A DNA stretch of 64,000 nt. Origin: Bacteroidota bacterium (GTDB taxonomy: Bacteria; Bacteroidota; Bacteroidia; Palsa-965). Positions within the stretch are counted from its first letter, which is position 1; the number at the start of each line of letters is the position of its first letter. Location of the stretch: assembly GCA_020402865.1 (NCBI GenBank), contig JADBYT010000005.1:47621-111620 (forward strand), read 5' to 3'. Position numbers and translations under genes: made by a program. Shown here in pieces: positions 1 to 7,715 of this stretch. The notes beneath the pieces are model-generated. The model was not told the origin of the DNA, did not search any database, and worked only from the letters and a program-made list of their open reading frames with translations.

Positions 1-1138
1 TCAGCAATTCTGCATTCGACTGCAGCGAGTTGCGTATTTCCCCTTCAAGTGCACAGCGTATTACATCGCCATACCGCGCAGCCACTGCATGCCACGTGTA
101 ACGTTGCGCTGCAATTTTTTTCATTGCATTTCCCTGTGCAAGAATTTTAAGGTAGGGTGTGTGCATAACGAGATTGGCAAGCGAAGTTGCATCGGCGAAA
201 TACAGGGCTTTTTGCTGTGTGGTGGTGCGGTTGTAGCTCACATCAAAGCAGCACACACAGCAACCTAAAGTCATTGCTTCTACCAGCGAGGGGTTGGTGC
301 CACCTGCACTGTGGCCGTGCAAGTAGAGCATGCAGTTGGTGCGCATCGCATCAATTAGCCGCTGATCGTAAATCGGGTCGAGCAGGAAAATGTTGCCATA
401 ATCGGCGTATTTTTCCAGAAGGGTTTTCCCGTATTCGCTTTTGCTCCAGTTACCCACCAGCACCAGTTGTCTGTTTGGAATACTACTGAAAGCATCAAGC
501 ATGAGATGAATATTATTTTCAGGCTCAATGCGGCACACTGAAAATGCATAGGGTTTAGATAAAAACGGGTATCGTTTTAAATCGGCATTGGTAAAACTCT
601 GCTGCGTCACATGGTCGCCCCCGTATTCAATAATGCAACTCAAACTCTCGTACCGTTTTGCGGTGTAATCCTGTATGCTTTCGTTATCGGCAATATTCAC
701 ATGTGCATAACGCACGGCAAGCATTTCGGCAAACCATAAATACCACGCAGCCATACGCCCCCATTTATCCCGCTTCCACTCAATCCCGTCAACCGACACA
801 ATAATTTTTTTGCGTGTAAACCAGCGCACAAACGGAATCATAAATCCGCCGCTTACACCAAGAATAAGCAATACATCGTTTTTGAAAAGCGCATGTAATA
901 TACTTACTGCGTCGTAAATAATACTTTGAATACCGTTGGCTTTAAATGGCAAATACACAAGCCGGGTATTCCCTTCGTGCGCTTTACGCTCCTCTTTACG
1001 GTAAGCCTGCTTTGAGCAATACACCGTAAACGAATAATCATTGCCCAAATGCGCAGTCAGGCGCGCAGCAAGCGTTTCAAATCCGCCGTATCGGGCCGGT
1101 ATGCCCACAGTTCCTATTATGGCTACTCTGGAATTCAT
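1..1138 (-). CDS. DUF1972-type glycosyltransferase, 3' end outside window
   Basis: This frame stays open from an ATG at 1138 to the left edge, about 379 residues without a stop, so the C-terminus is missing. It starts MNSRVAIIGTVGIPARYGGF, the hallmark of DUF1972-type glycosyltransferases (rhamnosyltransferase-like, GT4 fold), which move a sugar from a nucleotide donor to a growing surface polysaccharide. A donor-site-like stretch HGHSAGGTNPSLVEAM lies at about residues 274-289. It is the last visible gene of the minus-strand polysaccharide cluster and is separated from the preceding gene by 117 bp, so it may have its own promoter; a palindrome sits at 1229-1244 in that gap. Family assignment is firm; the sugar and acceptor cannot be read. 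Confidence 0.88.
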   Translation of the reverse strand, partial: MNSRVAIIGTVGIPARYGGFETLAARLTAHLGNDYSFTVYCSKQAYRKEERKAHEGNTRLVYLPFKANGIQSIIYDAVSILHALFKNDVLLILGVSGGFMIPFVRWFTRKKIIVSVDGIEWKRDKWGRMAAWYLWFAEMLAVRYAHVNIADNESIQDYTAKRYESLSCIIEYGGDHVTQQSFTNADLKRYPFLSKPYAFSVCRIEPENNIHLMLDAFSSIPNRQLVLVGNWSKSEYGKTLLEKYADYGNIFLLDPIYDQRLIDAMRTNCMLYLHGHSAGGTNPSLVEAMTLGCCVCCFDVSYNRTTTQQKALYFADATSLANLVMHTPYLKILAQGNAMKKIAAQRYTWHAVAARYGDVIRCALEGEIRNSLQSNAELL

Positions 1139-1228
1139 AGGTTTGAATTTTACTGCTTAATACTTGTACCGTGCCATACTCCTATCATCTTGTTAACAAA
1201 ACAATTACACAAAAAGACAGGAAGTGAT

Positions 1229-1244
1229 TTTCCGGAATCCGGAA
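1229..1244. promoter_or_regulatory. Palindromic site, copy 1, upstream of DUF1972 glycosyltransferase
   Basis: TTTCCGGAATCCGGAA contains a perfect 15-bp inverted repeat centred at 1237. It lies 91 bp upstream of the minus-strand start at 1138. A copy differing at one base lies at 6856-6871, a similar distance upstream of the first gene of the cluster. A dimeric repressor or activator site is the simplest reading; this is inference. Confidence 0.45.
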
Positions 1245-1255
1245 GCAGGTTTCCA

Positions 1256-2332
1256 TTATCCGGCATGCGCCGTATGTGAGAAATGAGGATAAGATTCGTT
1301 GCAGATATGGCGCACCATATCATGGTACAAATCGTTGCGGAGCCAGAGTTTTTTTATGGCAGCATCAAGCGCGCCGGCATTACGCGAGTCGATAAGAAAA
1401 CCATTTACTCCATGCGTAACCAGTTCGGAAGGGCCGCCTACAGGGGGGGCAATAACCGGACGGCCATAGGCAAATGCTTCGAGTATGGTCATCCCAAATG
1501 TTTCAATCCACTGATCGGGACGTGAAAGATTAACCACCACATGAGCCTGGCTGTAAAACCAATGTGTGTCTGATGTAGCCGGATGGATTTCCAGATTGGC
1601 CGGTGCATTTACCTGCCACTTAAACTTCTCTGCTTCGTTTAAACCGGCATTTAGCACAAGTAAAAAGCGGATTCCCGGAAAACGCCTGGAAAGCCCGGCA
1701 TATTCATAAATACCTTTGTATGCTTTGAGTGAAGCCAGCATAAGTACTGTAAACTTCCCTTGCGGACGCGTAAACCTGTGCTGGGTGGCTTTGTCCCAAA
1801 ACTCGTCGGGAAGTGTGTTGCGCACCACGCTGGTAGGGGTTTTCGAAAAACGAAAACGACTGGCAGTGTACTGTGATACAAATACAACCTCACTGGCACA
1901 ACTCTTAGCCATGAATACAAGGAAACGCTGCAGCCATAGAGGCCGCAGACTTACTTCGTGAATGTGTACAGTTACCTGCACACGTTTTAACTTACCGGCC
2001 AGCATAGCACCAAAGGGCAGCAATGTATTCACATATACAGAATCATTTCTGTTAAGTGATCGGAGCAGAAAGAAAAATGTGAAGAGCTGCGACCAGAGGT
2101 AACGCATAAATGTAACGGCTTTTGATGGCGACCAGCCGTAAGGAATTCTGGCTACATGAACCTGTAATCCATGAGTAAGAAAGCCGGTGGGTTTTTCAGT
2201 AGAAGTAAGTACAGTTATGCGGTTTCCCATTTTTTGCATATCGCGTAATACTTCGCGCAGCACAAGCGGACTTCCGCTGAAATCATTGAGCAGATGAACG
2301 GCGTAGGTGCGCCCCCAGTGATTGTATTTCAT
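1256..2332 (-). CDS. Family 4 glycosyltransferase
   Basis: A 358-residue GT-B glycosyltransferase of the GT4/GT1 superfamily, probably cytoplasmic and acting on a lipid-linked surface glycan. The N-terminal half has an NDFSGSPLVLREVL start typical of acceptor-binding Rossmann domains. The C-terminal half has the retaining-GT E-x7-E motif (E277 and E285 in ETFGMTILEAFAYG), followed by a GGPSELV donor-site loop. Its 5' end overlaps the upstream glycosyltransferase by 50 bp, which implies translational coupling in one operon. The start at 2332 is the only one that keeps the N-terminal strand. Donor and acceptor are unknown. Confidence 0.9.
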   Translation of the reverse strand: MKYNHWGRTYAVHLLNDFSGSPLVLREVLRDMQKMGNRITVLTSTEKPTGFLTHGLQVHVARIPYGWSPSKAVTFMRYLWSQLFTFFFLLRSLNRNDSVYVNTLLPFGAMLAGKLKRVQVTVHIHEVSLRPLWLQRFLVFMAKSCASEVVFVSQYTASRFRFSKTPTSVVRNTLPDEFWDKATQHRFTRPQGKFTVLMLASLKAYKGIYEYAGLSRRFPGIRFLLVLNAGLNEAEKFKWQVNAPANLEIHPATSDTHWFYSQAHVVVNLSRPDQWIETFGMTILEAFAYGRPVIAPPVGGPSELVTHGVNGFLIDSRNAGALDAAIKKLWLRNDLYHDMVRHICNESYPHFSHTAHAG

Positions 2333-3587
2333 GTGCAGGAGTTTTTGAATTAATTTTTTCTTTATTGATTACAGCCGTGTAAACATCACGCAGTATTTCG
2401 CCGCGCTGCTCCCAGCGAAAGTGTTTTTGATACTGTTCGGCAGCCAGGTGCTGTTCTTTAAGCAGGTGCTGCTTATTGGTAAAAAGCTTAAACAGTTGTG
2501 TTGCAAAAGCATCAACCGCTTGCCTGTAGCTGCATACCGGAACTGCGGTGGTAGCCTGCGGATGCAGAAAAGCTCCCGGCCCGCAATTGTCCCAGCACAC
2601 AACCGGCAATGCATAGCTCATGGCTTCGGCCACCACCATGCCCGCACCTTCGTGGCTGGGGAAAAGAAAAACAGATGAACTTCGGTAAACAGCTCCCAAT
2701 TCATGGCGCGGTATCCATGCTATTATTTCTACTTTTTCACGAATTCCTTCGTTTTCGGCAATGCGTTCTATTTCGTTCAGCATCGGGCCGGTTCCTGCCA
2801 GGCGAAGCTTAACTTTTTCCCGATCCTCATCGCCCAGCATCCTGCAAAATGCGGCAAAGCTGCGCACTGTAATATCAAAGCCTTTGAGCGGAACAAAACG
2901 GCCCGCCGAAAAAACAGTGAAGCCTTTGTCGGTTGTTGCTCCGGGCTCTGGCGCCTCGGTTGCTACCGAAGGAAGCAGTGAATAAGTTGCCGTGCGCGGC
3001 AATTTTGCGGCCGATTTTTTGTGCATACAAAACACATGCGATGCACGCCGCCGGGTGATTTTTAAAAACGGATCAAAATTCCAAAACATCCATTTGAAAC
3101 CGCGCAGCATATACTCACGCATTTTTTCACGTCGCGAAAACCGGCGCAAAAAAGTGCTGCGAACAGGCGGGTGATGACCAACCGGCCCCCAAACCAGCGG
3201 GCGGCCAAGTATCCAGAGAAAAGAAGGTGTCCAGTCGTTATGAAAATTGAGGTTGTGTACTACATCAAATTTATTGCGCTGTGAAAACAAACGAAGCGCA
3301 ACCGAAATTTGCCAGCAGTAAAAATAGATGAGCGAAAGCAGCGGGCCTTTTTTCCAAAACAACATCCAGCCGGGCCAGTCAACTGCACGAAACACGATGT
3401 TGTCTGTTTGTGCTTTTAGCTCAGGATGTTCGGCTATGTAAGTGTTGATGTGCGGCAAATTATTGCGCCGTGTTACAGCAACTACTCGCTGAAATCGAGC
3501 AGCCTGCAATACAAACTGCCAACCCATTCCGTCTTCCGATCCTTTGTACGGATTGATTGCATACGCTGTTATAAGTACAGTTTTCAT
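2283..3587 (-). CDS. Family 4 glycosyltransferase
   Basis: A 434-residue GT-B glycosyltransferase. The N-terminus (KTVLITAYAINPYKGSEDG) carries the glycine/acidic loop seen in GT4 enzymes, and FSAGRFVPLKGFDI at about 226-239 begins the donor-binding domain. The E-x7-E pair is E313/E321 in SHEGAGMVVAEAM. It overlaps the acetyltransferase gene upstream by 4 bp (ATGA) and the next glycosyltransferase downstream by 50 bp, so the three are one translationally coupled unit. The likely role is addition of one sugar to an exopolysaccharide, capsule or O-antigen-type repeat; the linkage is not predictable. The last 30 or so residues are basic and low in predicted structure. Confidence 0.9.
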   Translation of the reverse strand: MKTVLITAYAINPYKGSEDGMGWQFVLQAARFQRVVAVTRRNNLPHINTYIAEHPELKAQTDNIVFRAVDWPGWMLFWKKGPLLSLIYFYCWQISVALRLFSQRNKFDVVHNLNFHNDWTPSFLWILGRPLVWGPVGHHPPVRSTFLRRFSRREKMREYMLRGFKWMFWNFDPFLKITRRRASHVFCMHKKSAAKLPRTATYSLLPSVATEAPEPGATTDKGFTVFSAGRFVPLKGFDITVRSFAAFCRMLGDEDREKVKLRLAGTGPMLNEIERIAENEGIREKVEIIAWIPRHELGAVYRSSSVFLFPSHEGAGMVVAEAMSYALPVVCWDNCGPGAFLHPQATTAVPVCSYRQAVDAFATQLFKLFTNKQHLLKEQHLAAEQYQKHFRWEQRGEILRDVYTAVINKEKINSKTPAHEIQSLGAHLRRSSAQ

Positions 3588-4312
3588 ACTGCCGCACGTT
3601 GCTGGTTTGTAAATTCAGTTGCTTCATACCGATTGCGCAGCAACCGCGCGGGCACGCCCCCTAAAATGCTGCCCGGCGGAAAACTGCGGTTAACTACAGC
3701 ACCCGCGGCAATAACACTACCCTCACCAATACTCACCCCGTCGAGTATGGTTACTTTGCTGCCAATCCAGCAGTTATTGCCAATACGGATACCGTTTCTT
3801 GTTACGCCCTGAAAGCGGATAGCCTGATCAGGGTCTGCTGTAATATGATTTTCGGGATGACAACTGAAATACTGACCAATAATGCACTCGTCGCCAATTT
3901 CCAAACCACCTGTGCCACCGAGGTAAGCAAATTCGCCCATACCCACACTGTTGCCGATGCGGATAAAACCACAGGGCTGTTGCGGCGATGTGCAAACTAC
4001 CAGACGGCTGTATGCTCCAATGCTTACATTGTTGCCAAGCGTAATTCCGCCGCTGCTCATACTGCTCAGTAACACACCATCACCAAGCCGGAGAAAACGC
4101 CCCCAGCTGATGCGGCGAAGATTGAAAAAAACAACGCCCCGGCCGGCCAGCAGCATACGCGGGTGTTTCATAAAAACAAGCACACGCATACCACGCAGCA
4201 AACAAAACAATTGCTGAAAACAAAACAATAACAGCATACGTGCATCCGCCGCATCCGAAAAAGTAAAATTCGGATTACGCCTGCGGATGAGTTGTTCAAG
4301 CCATTTTTTCAT
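3584..4312 (-). CDS. Left-handed beta-helix O-acetyltransferase
   Basis: A 242-residue hexapeptide-repeat acyltransferase of the WcaF/NodL/maltose acetyltransferase group. From about residue 85 onward it shows repeated [IVL]-G-x4 units such as ITLGNNVSIGAY, IRIGNSVGMGEF, LEIGDECIIGQY and IRIGNNCWIGSKV, and it ends in the usual PPGSILGGVPARLL coil. Members transfer acetyl from acetyl-CoA to a sugar hydroxyl or amine. The histidine in the SCHPENH loop is a candidate catalytic base. About 80 N-terminal residues precede the helix and include a hydrophobic stretch near 28-50, so membrane association is possible. It overlaps the fused kinase gene by 17 bp and the next glycosyltransferase by 4 bp, which places it in the polysaccharide operon. 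Confidence 0.88.
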   Translation of the reverse strand: MKKWLEQLIRRRNPNFTFSDAADARMLLLFCFQQLFCLLRGMRVLVFMKHPRMLLAGRGVVFFNLRRISWGRFLRLGDGVLLSSMSSGGITLGNNVSIGAYSRLVVCTSPQQPCGFIRIGNSVGMGEFAYLGGTGGLEIGDECIIGQYFSCHPENHITADPDQAIRFQGVTRNGIRIGNNCWIGSKVTILDGVSIGEGSVIAAGAVVNRSFPPGSILGGVPARLLRNRYEATEFTNQQRAAV

Positions 4313-6755
4313 ACCTGCTGAAGATTATGGTTTCGATCTGTGAAATAGTTTGCTTCAGGTCGAGATTCTGAACAGGCACATAACGACGCGGAGCGCTCAC
4401 TGCAGCCGTTCTGAAAAAATTCAGGTATCGATCCATTATTGCACTTATAGCTGTCCGGCTCATTTCCTGTTTGCGCGCATAAATCACTTCAACGGGCGCA
4501 TACAAGAAGAAATTGAAATCGGGCTTGAGCAAAAACTTGTAACACAACTTCGCCAGACGTTGCGGTAAGCGAATATTACTGCGCTCGGGATTATGAATGA
4601 AATCAAAATAATACCGATCATAAATAACAATATCACCTCTGAGATTATATCGAAAGAATACATAAAACTGCCCGAATAAATAATCGGCATAGTAATACGT
4701 AAACCGAAGCAGTGACGAAACTTTGCCTGATTGTGCATGTGTTGTTGGCATTGCATCGGTGGCCAGCTTTTCGGCCTTCGCTTTGCCGTGGCGCCACGCG
4801 CTTATGATGGGCAGCACAGACGGACGGTGACGCAACACCACAACACGGCGGCGTGTGCGTTTTTCAATTCGCTCGCGAAGTGTATTGATTACAGTGCTCT
4901 TGCCCGCACCGTCAACACCGCTGAATGTGACAATGAAGCCGGGTGATACAAAAAACGAACGCAGCACATCAGCATAATATTCGATCCGGTTCCGGGCAGC
5001 AACCAAACCCTTATTACTTTTCAGTTCACCAATAACCCTGAGCGGGTTTGGCTGCTGCCGGATATTTAAAAGCTGAACAAAATTTTCGGCGCCCAGTTCC
5101 TGTGCTGTTTTATCGAGCACCTGCCGCTGCACTGCATAGCGGCTGAAATAATACAAACGGTAACGTTCGCTCAACGCTGCTCCGTTGAGCCGTGCAAACA
5201 ACCAGCTATAAGTTAAATCATCTGCCAGCGATGCAATGCGGATACCGGTGCTTGTTGTTTCTGCATTATTAAGCACATCAGCTGTATTCATAAACTGTAA
5301 TGCTTTGCGTTTGAATTTGTGAATACAATCCACTGAAAGCATTTCGCCGTTTGCAAGCACAACGGCAATAACCGTTCGGTGAAAATATCGTGTAACATTG
5401 ACACGCTTTACAAAAGCATGCCGCTTAAAAAAGCTGATAATTATTGCTGTTGTTTTTGGCGTTGCACAAAGATCAATGTCAGACCACTCATGCAATTCCC
5501 AGGGCTGCGCGCCGCATGATTTCAGCCAGGCGTACTGCTGCATCCGGACTGATGAGAAAAAATCGCGGAGCAGCAGCTGCCTGTATTGAGAAGGGTCCTC
5601 AAGCGTTAAATGATCATTCAGGGCTTCGTTCCAAACCTCCATAAGCCAGTTGGTTTGAACATGCCAGCTATTTTGTTTCGACCAGCTTTGCAGCGAAGAC
5701 GTAATTACGGTGTAGAGATATTGCTGTTCAAGCAAGTCGAGGTTGATTCCTATTTTATCCGTAAAACTCCTGCAACAGGGCAAATCAAAAAATGCATCTA
5801 TTGTCTTTCTGATTTGTGCATACGAATGGCGGTTGATAAGCACAGCCTGCTGATACATAAAATGAAATGCATCAAAAAAAACAGGGTATGATGTGTCAAA
5901 CATTTCCCAATCCCACGCAATCAGCTGGTTCTCTGCAGCCCGTGTATTCCACGGTGTAAAATCGCCATGCGCCGGCGCTGTAAGACAGGTGTCATACTGA
6001 CCAAGATGTTTGGCAAGCTGGTCGAGTTTTGAGATCAATGCCTTACTGATGTGCTTGTTGTTGTAGCGCAACAGACTGAGGTATGTGGTTGATCTTTGCC
6101 ACCAGGCAGAGGCCACACGGTTTTGTTCGGTAATTGAACCTGTAAACCATTCGGAAAGTGTGGCAAACGGAAAATCGGAAAGCGATTTCGGATATGCTGC
6201 GCCCGGAACGTTTATATCACTGAGCTGATGAATATCGTTCTGCAGCAATTTATGCTCAGGCACAACCAACCCGCATACCGGATGCAGGTTCAGCCGCTTC
6301 AATGCTGCCGCTTCGTTGCTGAGCTGATGTTTGGCCTGCTCACCAACAGGTACTTTTATAAATGTTACGCCCTCGGCATCACTGAGCCGAAAAATGGCTT
6401 TACGGTTCGGGCCAACCGTACCGGTAAAAAGCGCCCAGTTTTTCCCTGCCAGCGGTGAGCCTTCCGGGACAACTAGAAAACCGGAAGAACTCACAAACAA
6501 CCGCTGCAGGTTTATCGCAAAAAGCAAACGGATAAACATCACCATTGCAGCAGCCCGAAAACTTCCCACATGATAGAAGTTTAAAAAATCAGGCTGCTGC
6601 GCTTCCGAAGGCCATGCCCAGCGGATTGTTCCGTCGGGATTGTTGCGGCAATACACCTTTACTTTGCTGTGTGAACTGCCTGATTGCGGATAAACAGCTT
6701 CGGCAATGGCCTGTAACTCGGAAGGTGATGTAAATAAGTTTGCTTGTTGTGCCAT
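4296..6755 (-). CDS. Fusion: phosphotransferase, nucleotidyltransferase-like and thymidylate-kinase-like domains
   Basis: An 819-residue multidomain protein counted from the ATG at 6755; the frame is open to 6836, but the extra 27 residues look non-coding. Residues about 90-375 resemble the APH/choline-kinase fold, with the Brenner motif HGDFTPWN (H263, D265, N270) and a metal-site-like AWDWE (D282). The middle part has WSDIDL near 424-429, like the paired acidic residues of minimal nucleotidyltransferases. The C-terminus has a P-loop GVDGAGKST at 613-621 and a DRYYFDF segment, as in thymidylate kinase-like proteins of polysaccharide clusters. It is the first gene of the operon. Substrate unknown; a sugar or lipid phosphorylation role in glycan assembly is inference. 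The domain order is unusual. Confidence 0.75.
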   Translation of the reverse strand: MAQQANLFTSPSELQAIAEAVYPQSGSSHSKVKVYCRNNPDGTIRWAWPSEAQQPDFLNFYHVGSFRAAAMVMFIRLLFAINLQRLFVSSSGFLVVPEGSPLAGKNWALFTGTVGPNRKAIFRLSDAEGVTFIKVPVGEQAKHQLSNEAAALKRLNLHPVCGLVVPEHKLLQNDIHQLSDINVPGAAYPKSLSDFPFATLSEWFTGSITEQNRVASAWWQRSTTYLSLLRYNNKHISKALISKLDQLAKHLGQYDTCLTAPAHGDFTPWNTRAAENQLIAWDWEMFDTSYPVFFDAFHFMYQQAVLINRHSYAQIRKTIDAFFDLPCCRSFTDKIGINLDLLEQQYLYTVITSSLQSWSKQNSWHVQTNWLMEVWNEALNDHLTLEDPSQYRQLLLRDFFSSVRMQQYAWLKSCGAQPWELHEWSDIDLCATPKTTAIIISFFKRHAFVKRVNVTRYFHRTVIAVVLANGEMLSVDCIHKFKRKALQFMNTADVLNNAETTSTGIRIASLADDLTYSWLFARLNGAALSERYRLYYFSRYAVQRQVLDKTAQELGAENFVQLLNIRQQPNPLRVIGELKSNKGLVAARNRIEYYADVLRSFFVSPGFIVTFSGVDGAGKSTVINTLRERIEKRTRRRVVVLRHRPSVLPIISAWRHGKAKAEKLATDAMPTTHAQSGKVSSLLRFTYYYADYLFGQFYVFFRYNLRGDIVIYDRYYFDFIHNPERSNIRLPQRLAKLCYKFLLKPDFNFFLYAPVEVIYARKQEMSRTAISAIMDRYLNFFRTAAVSAPRRYVPVQNLDLKQTISQIETIIFSRYEKMA

Positions 6756-6855
6756 GCCAACAGAATTACGATTGGCATGCCAATATTGCATCGTGCTGCT
6801 ATTCTGATACTTACAGAAACTGCATGTTTGCAGCACTACAAATTCGGGACAGGCA

Positions 6856-6871
6856 TTTCCGAAATCCGGAA
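6856..6871. promoter_or_regulatory. Palindromic site, copy 2, upstream of the polysaccharide cluster
   Basis: TTTCCGAAATCCGGAA matches the site at 1229-1244 in 15 of 16 positions; the arms TTTCCG and CGGAAA are separated by five bases. It lies 101 bp upstream of the minus-strand start at 6755. Its position relative to a start codon mirrors that of the other copy, so it may bind a regulator of surface glycan synthesis. Inference only. Confidence 0.45.
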
Positions 6872-7028
6872 AAACATCCGGGAAAAACTGCTTTAATCCC
6901 CAAACATTACTGAAATTGGCACTTGCATCTACATAACGTCATAACTATGCTTTCGCAAAACACCTGTTTGATTTGCCCGATGATATTCTGGCATTGATGC
7001 ACCACTTAAACACTAGAAGCCATTTCAA

Positions 7029-7649
7029 ATGACCCGATTTACACTTTTCATTTTTACACTTTTTTGTTGTGCGGCATTCACCCGTGATACTCAACATCAA
7101 AAATTTACCCCTGAAACAGTTGCGGTTAGTCCCGACAGTGTGAACACTGCTCGCGATGTAACTTACCTCGGCGAAGAAGAAAAGCGTGTTATCGCACTCT
7201 GCAACATCGCACGCACGCAGCCAAAAGTATTTGCACAAAACTACGCGCAGCCGTTTATCGACTCGGCAGGAAAGAAGAACAGCTACACCAATTCATTACT
7301 GCGCACCTTGCGCACCATGAAACCCGCAGCAGCACTTCTGCCCGATGAAGCCCTCACCAAAACTGCCGCCGCACACGCCGAGAAAAGCGGAAAAGCAGGA
7401 ACCACCGGCCACAGCGGAAAAAAAGAGCGTTTCAAAAAAAGCGGCTTTTCGTATTGGGGCGAAAACTGCAGCTACGGCTACAGCGATGCGCTCGATATTG
7501 TGATGCAACTGCTCATCGACGATGGCATCAAAAACCTCGGCCACCGTAAAAACATCCTCGACCCAAAATTCACACACATCGGCGTAGCCATCCGAAAACA
7601 CAAACGTTACAACTGGAACTGCGTGCAGAATTTTGGCGGACGCAAGTAA
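7029..7649 (+). CDS. Secreted CAP-domain (SCP/PR-1) protein
   Basis: A 206-residue protein with an N-terminal hydrophobic segment (FTLFIFTLFCCAAF, possibly a lipobox-like Cys 15 or 16) followed by a CAP domain from about residue 58. Visible family motifs are NIARTQP, the GHSG histidine, YWGENC (His/Glu metal site), a GHRKNIL block and HIGVAI. CAP proteins are extracytoplasmic; bacterial members are poorly characterised, with lipid binding or envelope roles proposed for some. It is a single gene between the polysaccharide cluster and a T9SS protein, and it ends at a strong bidirectional terminator. Confidence 0.88.
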   Translation: MTRFTLFIFTLFCCAAFTRDTQHQKFTPETVAVSPDSVNTARDVTYLGEEEKRVIALCNIARTQPKVFAQNYAQPFIDSAGKKNSYTNSLLRTLRTMKPAAALLPDEALTKTAAAHAEKSGKAGTTGHSGKKERFKKSGFSYWGENCSYGYSDALDIVMQLLIDDGIKNLGHRKNILDPKFTHIGVAIRKHKRYNWNCVQNFGGRK

Positions 7650-7661
7650 ATTAATGAACGC

Positions 7662-7697
7662 AAAAAACGCCGCATCGTAGCTGATGCGGCGTTTTTT
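7662..7697. terminator. Bidirectional intrinsic terminator
   Basis: A perfect 15-bp inverted repeat (arms 7662-7676 and 7683-7697, loop GTAGCT) has A-run and T-run flanks, so it can terminate both the CAP gene and the convergent HYR gene. Confidence 0.93.
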
Positions 7698-7715
7698 GTG
7701 TTGTATCGTTGCTGT

